Below, piece by piece: positions 49,801-59,207 of a DNA stretch of 64,000 bases; position 1 is the first letter of the stretch, and each line of letters starts with the position of its first letter. The DNA comes from Dysidea avara (lineage: Eukaryota; Porifera; Demospongiae; Dictyoceratida; Dysideidae). A program made the position numbers and the translations under genes. The stretch spans positions 515,001 through 579,000 of the forward strand of contig NC_089275.1 of the NCBI RefSeq assembly GCF_963678975.1, written 5' to 3'. The notes below the pieces were generated by a model. That model was given only the letters and a program-made list of their open reading frames with translations, had not been told where the DNA came from and did not search any database.

Positions 49801-51138
49801 AGAGAGAAGCAATTGCTGAGGGAAGCGATTACTTGACTCGTGTTAATAAGAGATCATCTAGGGAAATCCCCTCATCACGAGGTAGACAAGACACTAAGGT
49901 ATGCCATTGGTCAGTATCATCACCATAGTAACTGGGGAATCACTTAGGCTTCTGGGAGACGCAGCACTCGCAGGAAGAAGTCTCGATCGCCAAGTGAATC
50001 TGACCAATCAGACAAAGACAAACGCAGCAGAAGACGCGACCGCAAGAAAGAGACAAATAAGAAGAAGTCAAAGAACAAAGAAGATGACAAAAAGAAGGCC
50101 AAGGATGATGACAAGAAGAAGAAACAAGATGATAAAGGAGGGAAAAAGAAAGGACACAAACAACGAGACTCTTCCAGCGAAGAAGATGACGAGAGTGCAG
50201 AAAGGGACAAGAAAAAGAAACAACAAAAGAAGAAGAAGAAGCAGCGTAGACGTCATGATAGTGATAGAGACAGCAGCGACACTGATTCTGATAGTTCTAC
50301 CGACAGCAGTAGCAGCAGTGGTAGTACTAGTAGCTCTTCTGATAGTGAAGAAGAGGAGACTGACAAGAAAGCAGCTGGAGGAAAGTGGGCTCTGGGAGAA
50401 GGAGACACTTACCTATCTGCTGCAGAGACTACGGAAATGGTCAAAAATCAACAGAAAGTTTTACAGAAACAACTACAGCAGATGCAGCAATTACAGAAGC
50501 AACTTGGAGTAACGACATTACCTGCTGAAGAACGTATACCATTACAAGAATACCTACTCAAGTTACAACAACTACAATTAGAACTACAGAGAGACCCAGA
50601 GAATAGACAGGTACAAATGAACTTGCTAAAACAACAACAGGACTTGCAGCAACATCTTATTTTGGTGCAACAAAACCTGTTAAGCACAGCAGCCACTAAG
50701 CCTGCTGAACCAGATGAACAGGAAGAGGAGGATAATGACTCACAGGATGAACCAGAACAACCACCAGAGCCTGACCCAGTGTTTCTACAGCAACAGCGTC
50801 ACCTACAACTACAAGCTCAACAATTGGCTATACAGCAACATCAGGTGAGACAGATATATGCTCACTTACAAGCCAACGCCCAGCGACAAGCTGCAGAGCA
50901 CATGAGACGTGCTCAGCAACAAGCCCAAGTCGAGGCACAAATCAGAATGGAGACACAAGCCAGAATGGCTGCACATCAACAAATGAAGGCACAACAACAA
51001 GCCCGTATTGCTCAGCTACAAGCACAGATACAAACACAACAACATATGTTACACCAACAAGATGTCATGGGCCCTGCAGGCAACATGTACAACCCCATGA
51101 TGGGGGCGGGGCAGATGGGAGGGGGACAATTCTTCTAG
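37820..51138 (+). CDS. EPS8: EPS8 homologue with long C-terminal extension
   Basis: Twenty-five coding exons, all phase-compatible, give about 1,497 aa; vertebrate EPS8 is about 820. Exons: 37820-37844, 37895-37943, 37998-38094, 38344-38433, 38813-38983, 39706-39777, 40371-40460, 40632-40775, 40831-40902, 40955-41085, 41358-41490, 41643-41763, 42261-42450, 43070-43198, 43248-43428, 44731-44868, 45167-45437, 45679-45800, 47249-47819, 48685-48792, 48843-48908, 49247-49346, 49395-49524, 49797-49898, 49948-51138. Domains: PTB about 130-270 (FPMAQIQMCKYL, DIHVFQCN); helical middle (DMLNHLMDDLEDFI); SH3 about 633-690 (KVIFPFGA, WWFVRN, GYVPSNML); polyproline about 840-915; SAM-like actin-effector region about 1000-1067 (DVKLWLISQGF, LGKLNGEQLYHM). 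The final exon adds a Lys/Asp/Ser-rich stretch and a Gln-rich coiled coil. The family couples receptor signalling to Rac and caps or bundles actin. Confidence 0.93.
39110..39225. mobile_element. Small foldback element in an EPS8 intron
   Basis: TGTCACTTATTGATTGACAA and its near complement (TTGTCAATCGATAAGCGACA) face each other across about 35 bp. The outer GGCCAGACCCTA resembles the tip of the 590-bp palindrome at 7561-8150, so it may be a short relative. Confidence 0.55.
43684..44335. repeat. Minisatellite, 15-17-bp unit, about 40 copies
   Basis: Units alternate between GTAGTACTGTATGGT and GTAGTACTGTATGT with occasional TGTACGGT variants, filling half of the intron after EPS8 exon 15. The minus-strand open frames of 218 and 281 codons (runs of Tyr, Thr, His, Gln) exist only because the array lacks stops. 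Confidence 0.97.
46071..47062. mobile_element. hAT-type element with 8-bp target duplication
   Basis: The tips are TAGGGCTAAAACGAATA and its complement, flanked exactly by AGTTAAAT (46063-46070 and 47063-47070). An 8-bp duplication with short inverted ends is the hallmark of hAT transposons. Inside, near the left end, AAGATGGCGG opens a short frame reading MADTSNEESLSVSTTSDTGL, perhaps the N-terminus of the lost transposase; it runs into a second, nested element. It sits in the EPS8 intron between exons 18 and 19. Confidence 0.85.
46220..46851. mobile_element. Nested TIR element inside the hAT element
   Basis: The tips TAGAGATGTACCAATAA and the complement of TAGAGGTGTACCGATAA resemble the element at 62748-63153 (TAGAGGTGTGCGATTGA). 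The 8-bp flanks do not match, but ACATCA(TCA)GACACT occurs on both sides at slightly different distances. No transposase frame. Confidence 0.6.
47913..48112. mobile_element. pogo-like MITE, 200 bp, TA-flanked
   Basis: The left tip CACTGGAACCTCAGTTAACC and the right tip (complement TAGTGGAATCTCAGTTATCC) are inverted repeats between TA dinucleotides. It shares its interior with 20869-21050. It lies in the EPS8 intron after the polyproline exon. Confidence 0.7.
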
Positions 51139-51245
51139 GAACAGTCTGTCATAATTGTGTAATTACATTGTATTTCAATTGTATTTCTTTAGTACATCAA
51201 TTACCTGTATTGTAATGAGACTTATTTCTTTGTAATTGAGTTACA

Positions 51246-51251
51246 AATAAA
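51246..51251 (+). terminator. Poly(A) signal of EPS8
   Basis: AATAAA 108 bases after the EPS8 stop codon, the first such hexamer downstream. Confidence 0.7.
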
Positions 51252-51847
51252 TTACTGTTTGATGCTTATGCCACAAAGAGTATGTACGGTGGGAGGAGGG
51301 AGGCTATGGTTGTGCTAAAGGCACAAAGTCCTGTACAATATAGGGCATATGATACGATATGGTACATAGAGATGAGGGTGTCTAGCTGGCATGTTCAGCA
51401 TTAACACACATTGACAAATCTACCTTGTACAAGATTTAGTGCAAAATAAGTGGGTGGTAGTGGCCATCTAAATTTTTATCTGTGGTGTTTACAGAAATGA
51501 TCTCATAACTCCATCCTTCCATGGTAAAACAAAAGAAATTTTCTAGGACACACACAACTTTGGGCAATGTGTACCGTTATGATTAATTTAGAACCTAGGC
51601 TCATGTCCTTTACATGTCCATCACACTCCCGTTAAGGTATATGTCCTTAACAGGAGTTCCTCTGTAGATACAAGAGTATTTAAATAACCTGAAATTTATC
51701 CTTCTAAAAGGTCACATTAATTTAAGGTATATGGGACTTAAACACTCTGGAGTCACTACTCCAAATAGAGCACAACAAATTGGTATAAAACATCAATATA
51801 CAGTTTCTATGTACATAGTGTGGTGCGTACTCATGGTAACAGTATCA
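51252..51847. other. Convergent intergenic stretch between EPS8 and PPP1R2
   Basis: No coding signature. The two genes end facing each other about 700 bp apart. A 62-codon frame at 51731-51919 overlaps the PPP1R2 last exon antisense and is spurious. Confidence 0.5.
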
Positions 51848-54800
51848 TCAGCTAACATGAGATTGTTTATCATCCATCGCTTCATCATCATCGTCTTCAT
51901 CATCAACTTCTTGAGCTAGTAACATACGAGCCTTCCGGATGTTCTGGAACTCGTTATAATGTTGTTTGCGCCATTTCTTGAACTCTTCTTTGTGAGCTGT
52001 GGAGAGGATCGTGTATAAGATACTGTACTGTGTCACAGAAAAATATTCAGCAAACACACTGTAACACTTCAAGTCTGTAAAGGCCTTTCAACATTTCTCT
52101 TATCACTAGATGTATATGATCGGGTGTGTTTGTACAGGTTATACTGGGGACAGTGTGTTTGTACCGTGGGGACAGTGTGTTTGTATAGGTTATACTGGGG
52201 ACAATGTGTTTGTACCGGTTGTACTGGGGACAGTGTATTTGTACAGGTTATACTGGGGACAGTGTGTTTGTACCGGTTATACTGGGGACAGTATGTTTGT
52301 AAGGGTTATACTGGGGACAGTGTGTTTGTACAGGTTATACTGGGGACAATGTGTTTGTACAGGTTATACTGGGGACAGTATGTTTGTACGGGTTATACTG
52401 GGGACAGTATGTTTGTAAGGGTTATACTGGGGACAGTGTGTTTGTACAGGTTATACTGGGGACAATGTGTTTGTACAGGTTATACTGGGAACAATGTGTT
52501 TGTACAGGTTATACTGGGGACAGTGTGTTTGTACAGGTTATACTGGGGACAGTATGTTTGTACGGGTTATACTGGGGACAGTGTGTTTGTACGGGTTATA
52601 CTGGGGACAGTGTGTTTGTACAGGTTATACTGGGGACAATGTGTTTGTACAGGTTATACTGGTGTTTGTACAGGTTATACTTGGGCCAATTAGACACATT
52701 TACAATCATAGCACAAGCCACCAAACTAAAAGTGGACACTTCTCACTAATGGACTTTTGGTCCATTTTTACAGCTGTAAAGAGATCTTATCAAATGCACG
52801 AAGCCAGACCTGTAGGGACCCAAATATTATATATGGAGGTTTATTCTACTATGTAGAGTGTTTGGTGTCCACTGTATGGTGAAGGGTGGGGAATCCCCAG
52901 GAGACCTCACTTCTCTGTTCAGGGTCCAACTCCTCATCACTATCATCTTGTGATGTTGACGATCTGAAGAACTTCTGACCACTACGATCTTGTCCTGCCA
53001 TCTCCTTCACCCTGTAACAAGCAGTGACACAAACATCATGTGATACATGTGTGATACACCAATGAGCTTTATCCAAAATTACGTCACAGACATAAAAATG
53101 GCCGCTATAGTGTGGGGACGTTCATAAAAATTGTATGGGCGACTATGGGAAGAAAATTTTGAACGGCAATATCTCAGCCAAGAAGGAAGATATCGAACTC
53201 TAACTAGCAGGTATGGCTATAAGACATTACAGTAAGTGCGTAAAAGCAATTTTCGGTAGATTTTCAAAACAATGCTAGATTTCTATTCATTCAACTAATT
53301 TATAACCACACCTGCTGGTTAGAGCTCAATATCTTCCATCTCAGCTGAGATATCGCCGTTCAAAATTTTCTTCCCATAGTTGCCCATACAAATTTTATGA
53401 ACGTCCCCACCCTACAGTGGCCATTTTATGTCTGTGACATAATTTCAGACAAGGCTAATAGTGCCACTAAGCTATAGAGACTCTTCACTTGTTACTTATC
53501 AGACACTTATAATACTCTCTAACTAATAAGCACCGTGTGACTACACAAACAGTACAACAGTGGTTGTTGTTGTTGTGATTTATGAGTATCACATGATACA
53601 CAATATCTACCGAAGTTTAATTAAACAAGTGAACAACCAACAATTACAGCTACTGACTGTTAAGATCAGTGCAGGAATGTTATCATCTCATGGTAAAGGA
53701 TCACTACACATTGCTTAACGGTGACCTCATTATTACCAAAAGTTGAAATGTAGAATTACATGTAATTTGAGTGGATTTCTGTGCCAATTAATTTTATTAT
53801 GTTAGTCAAATCGATGGTCTATGCAACAGTTTAATACACAACAACAGTTTAATACACAACAACAGTTTAATATGCAACAACAGTTTAATACACAACAACA
53901 GTTTAATACACAACAACAGTTTAATACACAACAACAGTTTAATACACAACAACAGTTTAACACACAACAGTTTAACACACAACAGTTTAACACACGGCCG
54001 TCCAGGAGGACAACTTTGAAATTTACACAGTAAGGTCTGAAGCATACAATGGATATGAATGTAATTTATGGGGGTCTAGGGATTTTCCCAATAAAATTTT
54101 AGAAGCTCTGAGAGTATTTTACACGGTTTTCACTGTCTTTGCTACGTACAGTTTTATAAAAGAAATGTAAAAGTGACTGCACTATTAGAAGATTGACTGC
54201 TCTATTAAGGTATATTAAAATTTTCTTGCAAGCATTATCCAATAAAATTGGGGGGGGATTGGCATTCTCGGTTTCCACCACCTATGATAGAAATTACAGT
54301 GCGCACGACCACTTAGTAAGCCACTGTTTACCGCATGAAACTCCTCGTTAATTATAATGGCTTGTCTAATACATATTACACAGTCACGTGATACAAAATA
54401 CAAAGGCTTCTGTTGTATTCTTGTCACGTAATTACGCCGCATTTAACCCTGATAACCCTGGTCTTGGTGGGCTGAGACGGGGAATGATGGCAGCAAACCT
54501 TCCCCATAGCAATTTAGTAAGAAATCTCTCAAAGCTATCATCAAAGCTCAGAAGGATACCATTTGGCTAGCACAAGAGGCCACTAACTACCAAAAGCAAA
54601 CTATGGAAGCCAAGGAGAGTCTAACTGAAGTGGTTTGGTTAGTCAAGGAACGCTTCATTGCCGGGGAGCACTCAAACACCTTCTCTGGTCTTCTATGTTG
54701 AAAAACTGCCTGGGAAGTTCAACGTCTCAACAACTTGCAAGGAATTGGAAAATCATGTTCAGGAAAAGCCAAAAAATTTTTAATCGCAGTTGCCAAGGAA

Positions 54801-57800
54801 GTCCTCAGGATGGTTACCATAACCAAACATTGAAATCTTTTCAACTAATCAACCTTCTCCATTCTATCATCACATCTACTGGCTATTATCCACAAAGTGC
54901 CCAACTTCAAAGGAAAGGTAGGAATAACTGTTTGTATGCAATAACTCAGTAATCTGAATGTTGTTGGGTTGCTATAACAGACTTATTTCGTGTCATCTAT
55001 TTACATTATCAGCAGGAGCTTTTGGAATTGTATGTCATTCCTAACATCTCCGAGGAAAGACGTTCACTGTGACCACACTAAGGTACAATGACGAGATTAC
55101 AATGAACCAGTAAATTTACTATAATAAAAACAAATGTTTATATGTGGTTGTAAATCAATTTTCAGTGAGCTCATTTTTTTCCTCTCTAGTTATGGCAAAG
55201 GAAAAAAAAGAGGTATTTTTTCAACTCACTTTGGGGTAGGGGGGGAGTGATCAGTCTTCACAATCATCAGGGCATAAGTAGTGAACTCAAAATCAGTACC
55301 GTAAGGACACTTTGGAATTGAACGACCTTTTCATATTATAGGATAAAATGTAGGAACAATATTAAAGTTGCTATGAGAAGCTTCATTTCTAGTGTGTCTT
55401 TCATTAGAAGAATGAGTATGTTAAAAGAAATTGTAATAAGTGGTAGAAGTACAGGGAGATTCCGAGCCTTAATGGATTACTATCGTTTTAGATGTGCTGT
55501 CCAGAAATATGATGCTAATAGGTGATGTGTACAAACTAGTACAGAAATGATTCAATAATAATAACTGGGTACTGTAATCTCTCAAGATCAATTTCTCCTA
55601 TAGTGACAGTACAAACTATATCTGAATGGTAAACTAACTAGTTGGATAGACAGCTGAAATGACAACTCAAGTATACTGTACTTGTTGCAGTGTCCTAATA
55701 GATAAATATGGTGATCACGGATAAAAGCTACCAGTAATGTAACTGCTGTTATGCAATGATATACGGTACAAAACACCCTAATAAAGCAGTCAGAATTTCA
55801 TCAGCAAACGTCTCCTACACAAAACTAGTAAATCACTGTGATGCTGGAGTTCATTTTGGGAGTGAGGGTGTGAACGTTTGTCCCTCACTTCTCCCTAGAA
55901 ACTACTTGCCCCTCTAGCACGCTTTATACATTAAAATTTTTCTCATTTAACTACGTAAACGATAACATTTCCAATCACTATTCAGCATTTTTCAGAAACC
56001 TTCCCTTCAACAGTCTACTGTTTGACTAAAACTGCCTCCAGATCTAATCCTGTGAACACAGTGACACTGGAGGTGTCCTAAGTTCAAACTTAGTATGCAG
56101 TATAACATGACGGTACAATGTCCATTGGTCAAGGCAATGACTGAAAAATAGACTTGCCAACAGACTGGCGTAAAATATGGAATAACATATCAAAAACAAT
56201 GTCCAGCTCAGCAAGGGTATAACCTCTGCAATTGATTGTAAAGCATGATTGAGTCCATTCGTCTAGCAAGTGATAGTGAAGTTGTCACAGTTAGTGTTTT
56301 TAAATAAGGTCAAATATATCCCATATGTATAATAACAGCCAGGTTTACTAACAGATGAACTACAATGTGGTAGACCTCAATACCTGCCCATCACTGCAGC
56401 TCCAAAACTTGTAATTAACATACAATCCAAGTAGTAGCGTCAACTGTTAATCTAGAGTTGGCTAGTTTATAGTTGGAACATGAAGAGTGCACTCTTAATT
56501 GAACAGAAAAGAACTAAATTCAAGACTAGTTCTAAACACAGAGCTTAGTATTAGTTTTAAAATGAAGTAGGGATCAAGTGGTAAAAAGTAGTGAAACAAG
56601 AGATGAATGATGGTATTACTGTGAGAAAATGCCTACATTGGCATGTTATAACAGTCCAATGCCAAAGTAGGGATTTTTGCACAGAGCTATGCTGTAATAC
56701 CATCATTCATCTCTTATACACAATGTGACTGTTCCATTAAGGTGACTGCTGTATTAGAGTATCTTGAACGTTTCACCTACCAGGAGGGATGAGATCATTA
56801 TTTCATATTTTCACTGTGCTAGCAATATAAGAACAATAATAAGAGGTGTGGTCATTGTGAGCGAGTAAACAGAATTTTAAGAGGAGTGGTCTCTGTGACT
56901 GTTATCAAGATTATTAGTTGGGTGTGGTTTTGGACCTATCGTAAAGTTAGTTATCTACCGAGCGTACAGTAAGTGCTTCAGACAATTTTGTGGCATCTAA
57001 ACATGCCGCTCAAGGAAGGTGCTGGTATGGAAAATTAACGTTTCAATATGGTTTCATTGCATGAAGAAGATGACGACCAATCTGATTGAAGATAAAAGGA
57101 AAGATAAGGTACAGAGGGCACACACTCATCAGAACTGCAAAAGGGGCATACCACTGGTGAGTTTGTTATTGTGGCGTAAAATGGTGACCGTGCGCTGCTT
57201 CATTTGGCCTCCAGCCTTGTGACTGTGGTCAGACAGCAGAGCTTTCCCCAGCAAAATAAAGTAGAGCAGTTAAATTGTCAATTTGCTACCAACATCAAAG
57301 TCACTTTATTTACTATTTACATTCCTTTACCACATCAAAAGAATTTTGAGCAAAGCAGAGTAGTGTTGCACCACTCTATTGCACTTTATTAGGGAAGACC
57401 CTGGGCAGGCAAAATTTTGAGTTTTAGGATTTAAAAAAAATTAATCTATATCTGGCTGCCTGCATACGTTTTCTTTTTAATGCTGTATTTGATGTTAGAT
57501 GGACCAATATTATTTCGTAAAGTGTAATTTTCGTCATGTAAGATGTCTCTAGGATAATTTGTATCAGCGAAATTTTAGGCAACGCGCTTCACTTTAGGGG
57601 TGATCCCTACTTAAACAGTACTACCATATTGTTTGATATTGTTACAACAGGGTGGTGGGCAGCCACTAGTTAGGTTTCTAAGGGTTCCTTAATCCTTCAG
57701 AGCTAAAACCACACAAAATAAATATAGAGCCATGAGGCGTGTTTCTACAGGCCAACAGAAAGCTCACTGTCAAAAGAATTGTTAGGACATGGTTAGTGTG

Positions 57801-59080
57801 GAAATTGTTAACCAGTAACTTAGCCTGCTAATCTGGTCACACATCATCAATGCTATACACTATCACATTCACTACATAACTTTATAGTTCAACTGGCAAA
57901 TATGGTGCCAGTTTGAATGGGTAGTTTGTATTTGGTGTTACAAATATCTAGAGCGGAACTACTGTCCCTTACATAATGTGGAGGAGTAGTAATAGGGTAA
58001 GCTTTACCTCCCACTCACACACATTTGTGTGAGAACTTTGGTGGTTCCACGCAGCTGTCAAGCATATCAGATCTCAATTGTTAACGTTTATCTAGCCTTA
58101 AAATAGCTGGTTAATTGGTGTCAGTTGCCCACCAAAAACAATATAAGAAATTCACCACCACCTGATGGTCAAATTAACACACACCAAACATCACTTGTGG
58201 TCTTGACTGTATATCTGTGGTATTACATGTAGTGTGTGATTAGTGTACTACGGACAACTTGGGACCAACCATTGACCAATAGTGTCCTGACTATCAGCCG
58301 GTTTATGACATACTCAGGGCACGCATTTAACATTCAAAATTTCAAATATTAAGCTAAATTCCTTTGATTGTTTGATACTGTAATGGCTGCACAATAAGTC
58401 TTACCATTGGAATATTATCTTCATGTACATATTTAAAACAAATCTGTACTTGCAGCAAGCAAAGCAAAGCAAAAAAAAAAACTGTACCATGACCCCATTG
58501 TAGTAAAGTGGCAAAGTACAATCTCCCACTCCAACTCTAGCTTACTATGACAAAACACACTACATGTACTTACCGGTCTGTCAGTGCCTCAGGGCATACT
58601 TTACTAGTCCCGGTTTGTTCATCCTCATCATCCCCCTGGTCATTGTCATAGCTATAAGGTGTCTTGGGCTCGTCAATCTTCATGTGTCCATAATCCTTAT
58701 CCAGAGGGTGTTCCGTCATTAGGATGTTCATCTCATCCCATTTAATGCCCCCCATCTCTCCACTGTGACCAGAAATACATTGTTGTACCTCTCAATAACG
58801 GGACACCGTATACTAAGGCCATGATATAAAATAAACAACTTTCATATGAAAATTTGTAGTACACACGTTTGTAACAGGACCTCAGTACTACGTTAGGTGT
58901 ACGAAACAGCTGAAAAGTGTGTACTGGTCCCATGGTAGCGAGTTTCAAGTCAACTTCCAGCAACAACATCTTTACAGTAACTCACGGGTAGTCAACTTGA
59001 CTGGTTTTTCTTTGTTCACTACTCCCTCTCTTCAGAATACTCTTAACAGGTCGCGAACTGCTGCTACTGCATTCCGCCAT
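51848..59080 (-). CDS. PPP1R2: Protein phosphatase 1 inhibitor-2
   Basis: Four coding exons, 58986-59080, 58574-58762, 52911-53011 and 51848-51996, encode 177 aa with consistent phases; human inhibitor-2 is about 205. It is a mostly disordered regulator that binds the PP1 catalytic subunit. Residues 13-17 are KSILK, the SILK-type PP1-docking motif, near the N-terminus as in relatives. KWDEMNIL (39-46), [17 protein letters not shown], with the Thr that GSK3 phosphorylates in vertebrates, and RKQHYNE, matching the PP1 active-site-binding KLHYNE element, follow in family order. The C-terminus is acidic ([12 protein letters not shown]). The start was chosen because the exon holds SILK and splices in phase to the KWDEMNIL exon. 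A 5.5-kb intron separates exons 2 and 3. Confidence 0.93.
52115..52690. repeat. Minisatellite, 29-bp unit, about 19 copies
   Basis: Units of the type GGTTATACTGGGGACAGTGT followed by GTTTGTACA, in the last intron of PPP1R2. Three overlapping plus-strand frames of 100-190 codons run through it because the 29-bp period shifts frame each unit without stops. Confidence 0.96.
53079..53442. mobile_element. Foldback MITE, 364 bp
   Basis: Arms of about 133 bp are mirrored: TTACGTCACAGACATAAAAA at the left tip and TTTTATGTCTGTGACATAA at the right, with GGGGACGTTCATAAAA, GAAGAAAATTTTGAACGGC and AATATCTCAGC inside. The central 100 bp is unpaired. In the large PPP1R2 intron. Confidence 0.75.
53817..53998. 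repeat. 18-bp and 15-bp tandem array
   Basis: About eight CAGTTTAATACACAACAA units followed by three 15-bp CAGTTTAACACACAA units. Plus-strand translation would read repeated Gln-Gln-Phe-Asn-Thr; the minus strand would read Leu/Cys-rich frames. No sign that either is expressed. Confidence 0.95.
54508..54960 (+). pseudogene. Coding-like remnant of unknown family
   Basis: One frame from the TAG at about 54508 reads [20 protein letters not shown] and continues open through [20 protein letters not shown] to a TGA near 54700. A second frame then reads [20 protein letters not shown] up to about 54830. The regular helical pattern and joined frames suggest a decayed protein-coding fragment, possibly from a transposon. 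No family recognised. It lies in the large PPP1R2 intron. Confidence 0.3.
54961..56560. other. PPP1R2 large intron, middle part
   Basis: No coding signature or clear repeat. Short MITE-like phrases occur at 55780. Confidence 0.4.
56561..56720. mobile_element. Foldback element, family C
   Basis: AAACAAGAGATGAATGATGG and its complement CCATCATTCATCTCTT face each other, with outer AATGAAGTAGGGATC and inner CCAATGCCAAAGTAGGGA. The right half matches 23315-23430. Confidence 0.6.
56721..58573. other. PPP1R2 large intron, 5' part
   Basis: No gene recognised. An open piece at 57019-57222 has no domain or matching splice context. Confidence 0.4.
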
Positions 59081-59207
59081 ATCGATCAAAGCTCACGTGA
59101 AATTGTTTTACCAGCGCTCCTAATAATTTTTATGATGCGCGCTTAATCGGGTGGAGAAGATTTAGATATAATCACACGTGACGGCAAATTGAAGCAGCAA
59201 AGCGGTC
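59081..59207. promoter_or_regulatory. Shared upstream region of PPP1R2 (-) and VCPIP1 (+)
   Basis: Only 127 bp lie between the two divergent start codons, so 5' leaders and promoter must be compact or overlapping. It holds TCACGTGA at 59093-59100 and ACACGTGAC with its CACGTG core at 59175-59180, both E-box type; the second resembles the TFEB/USF-type GTCACGTGAC. A GATGCGCGC stretch lies between. No TATA box placed. Bidirectional promoter is inferred. Confidence 0.6.

Noticed and set aside
49901-50512. 203-codon plus-strand Lys/Arg-rich frame
   Set aside because: Out of phase with EPS8 exon 49948-51138; its composition follows from the AAG-rich coding sequence read in another frame.
52110-52856. 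Overlapping plus-strand frames of 100-190 codons with Gly, Tyr, Cys and Val repeats
   Set aside because: Products of the 29-bp minisatellite in the last PPP1R2 intron, read in all three frames.
53802-54045. Gln/Asn-rich (plus) and Cys/Leu-rich (minus) short proteins
   Set aside because: Arise from the 18-bp tandem array; no start, stop or splice context supports expression.
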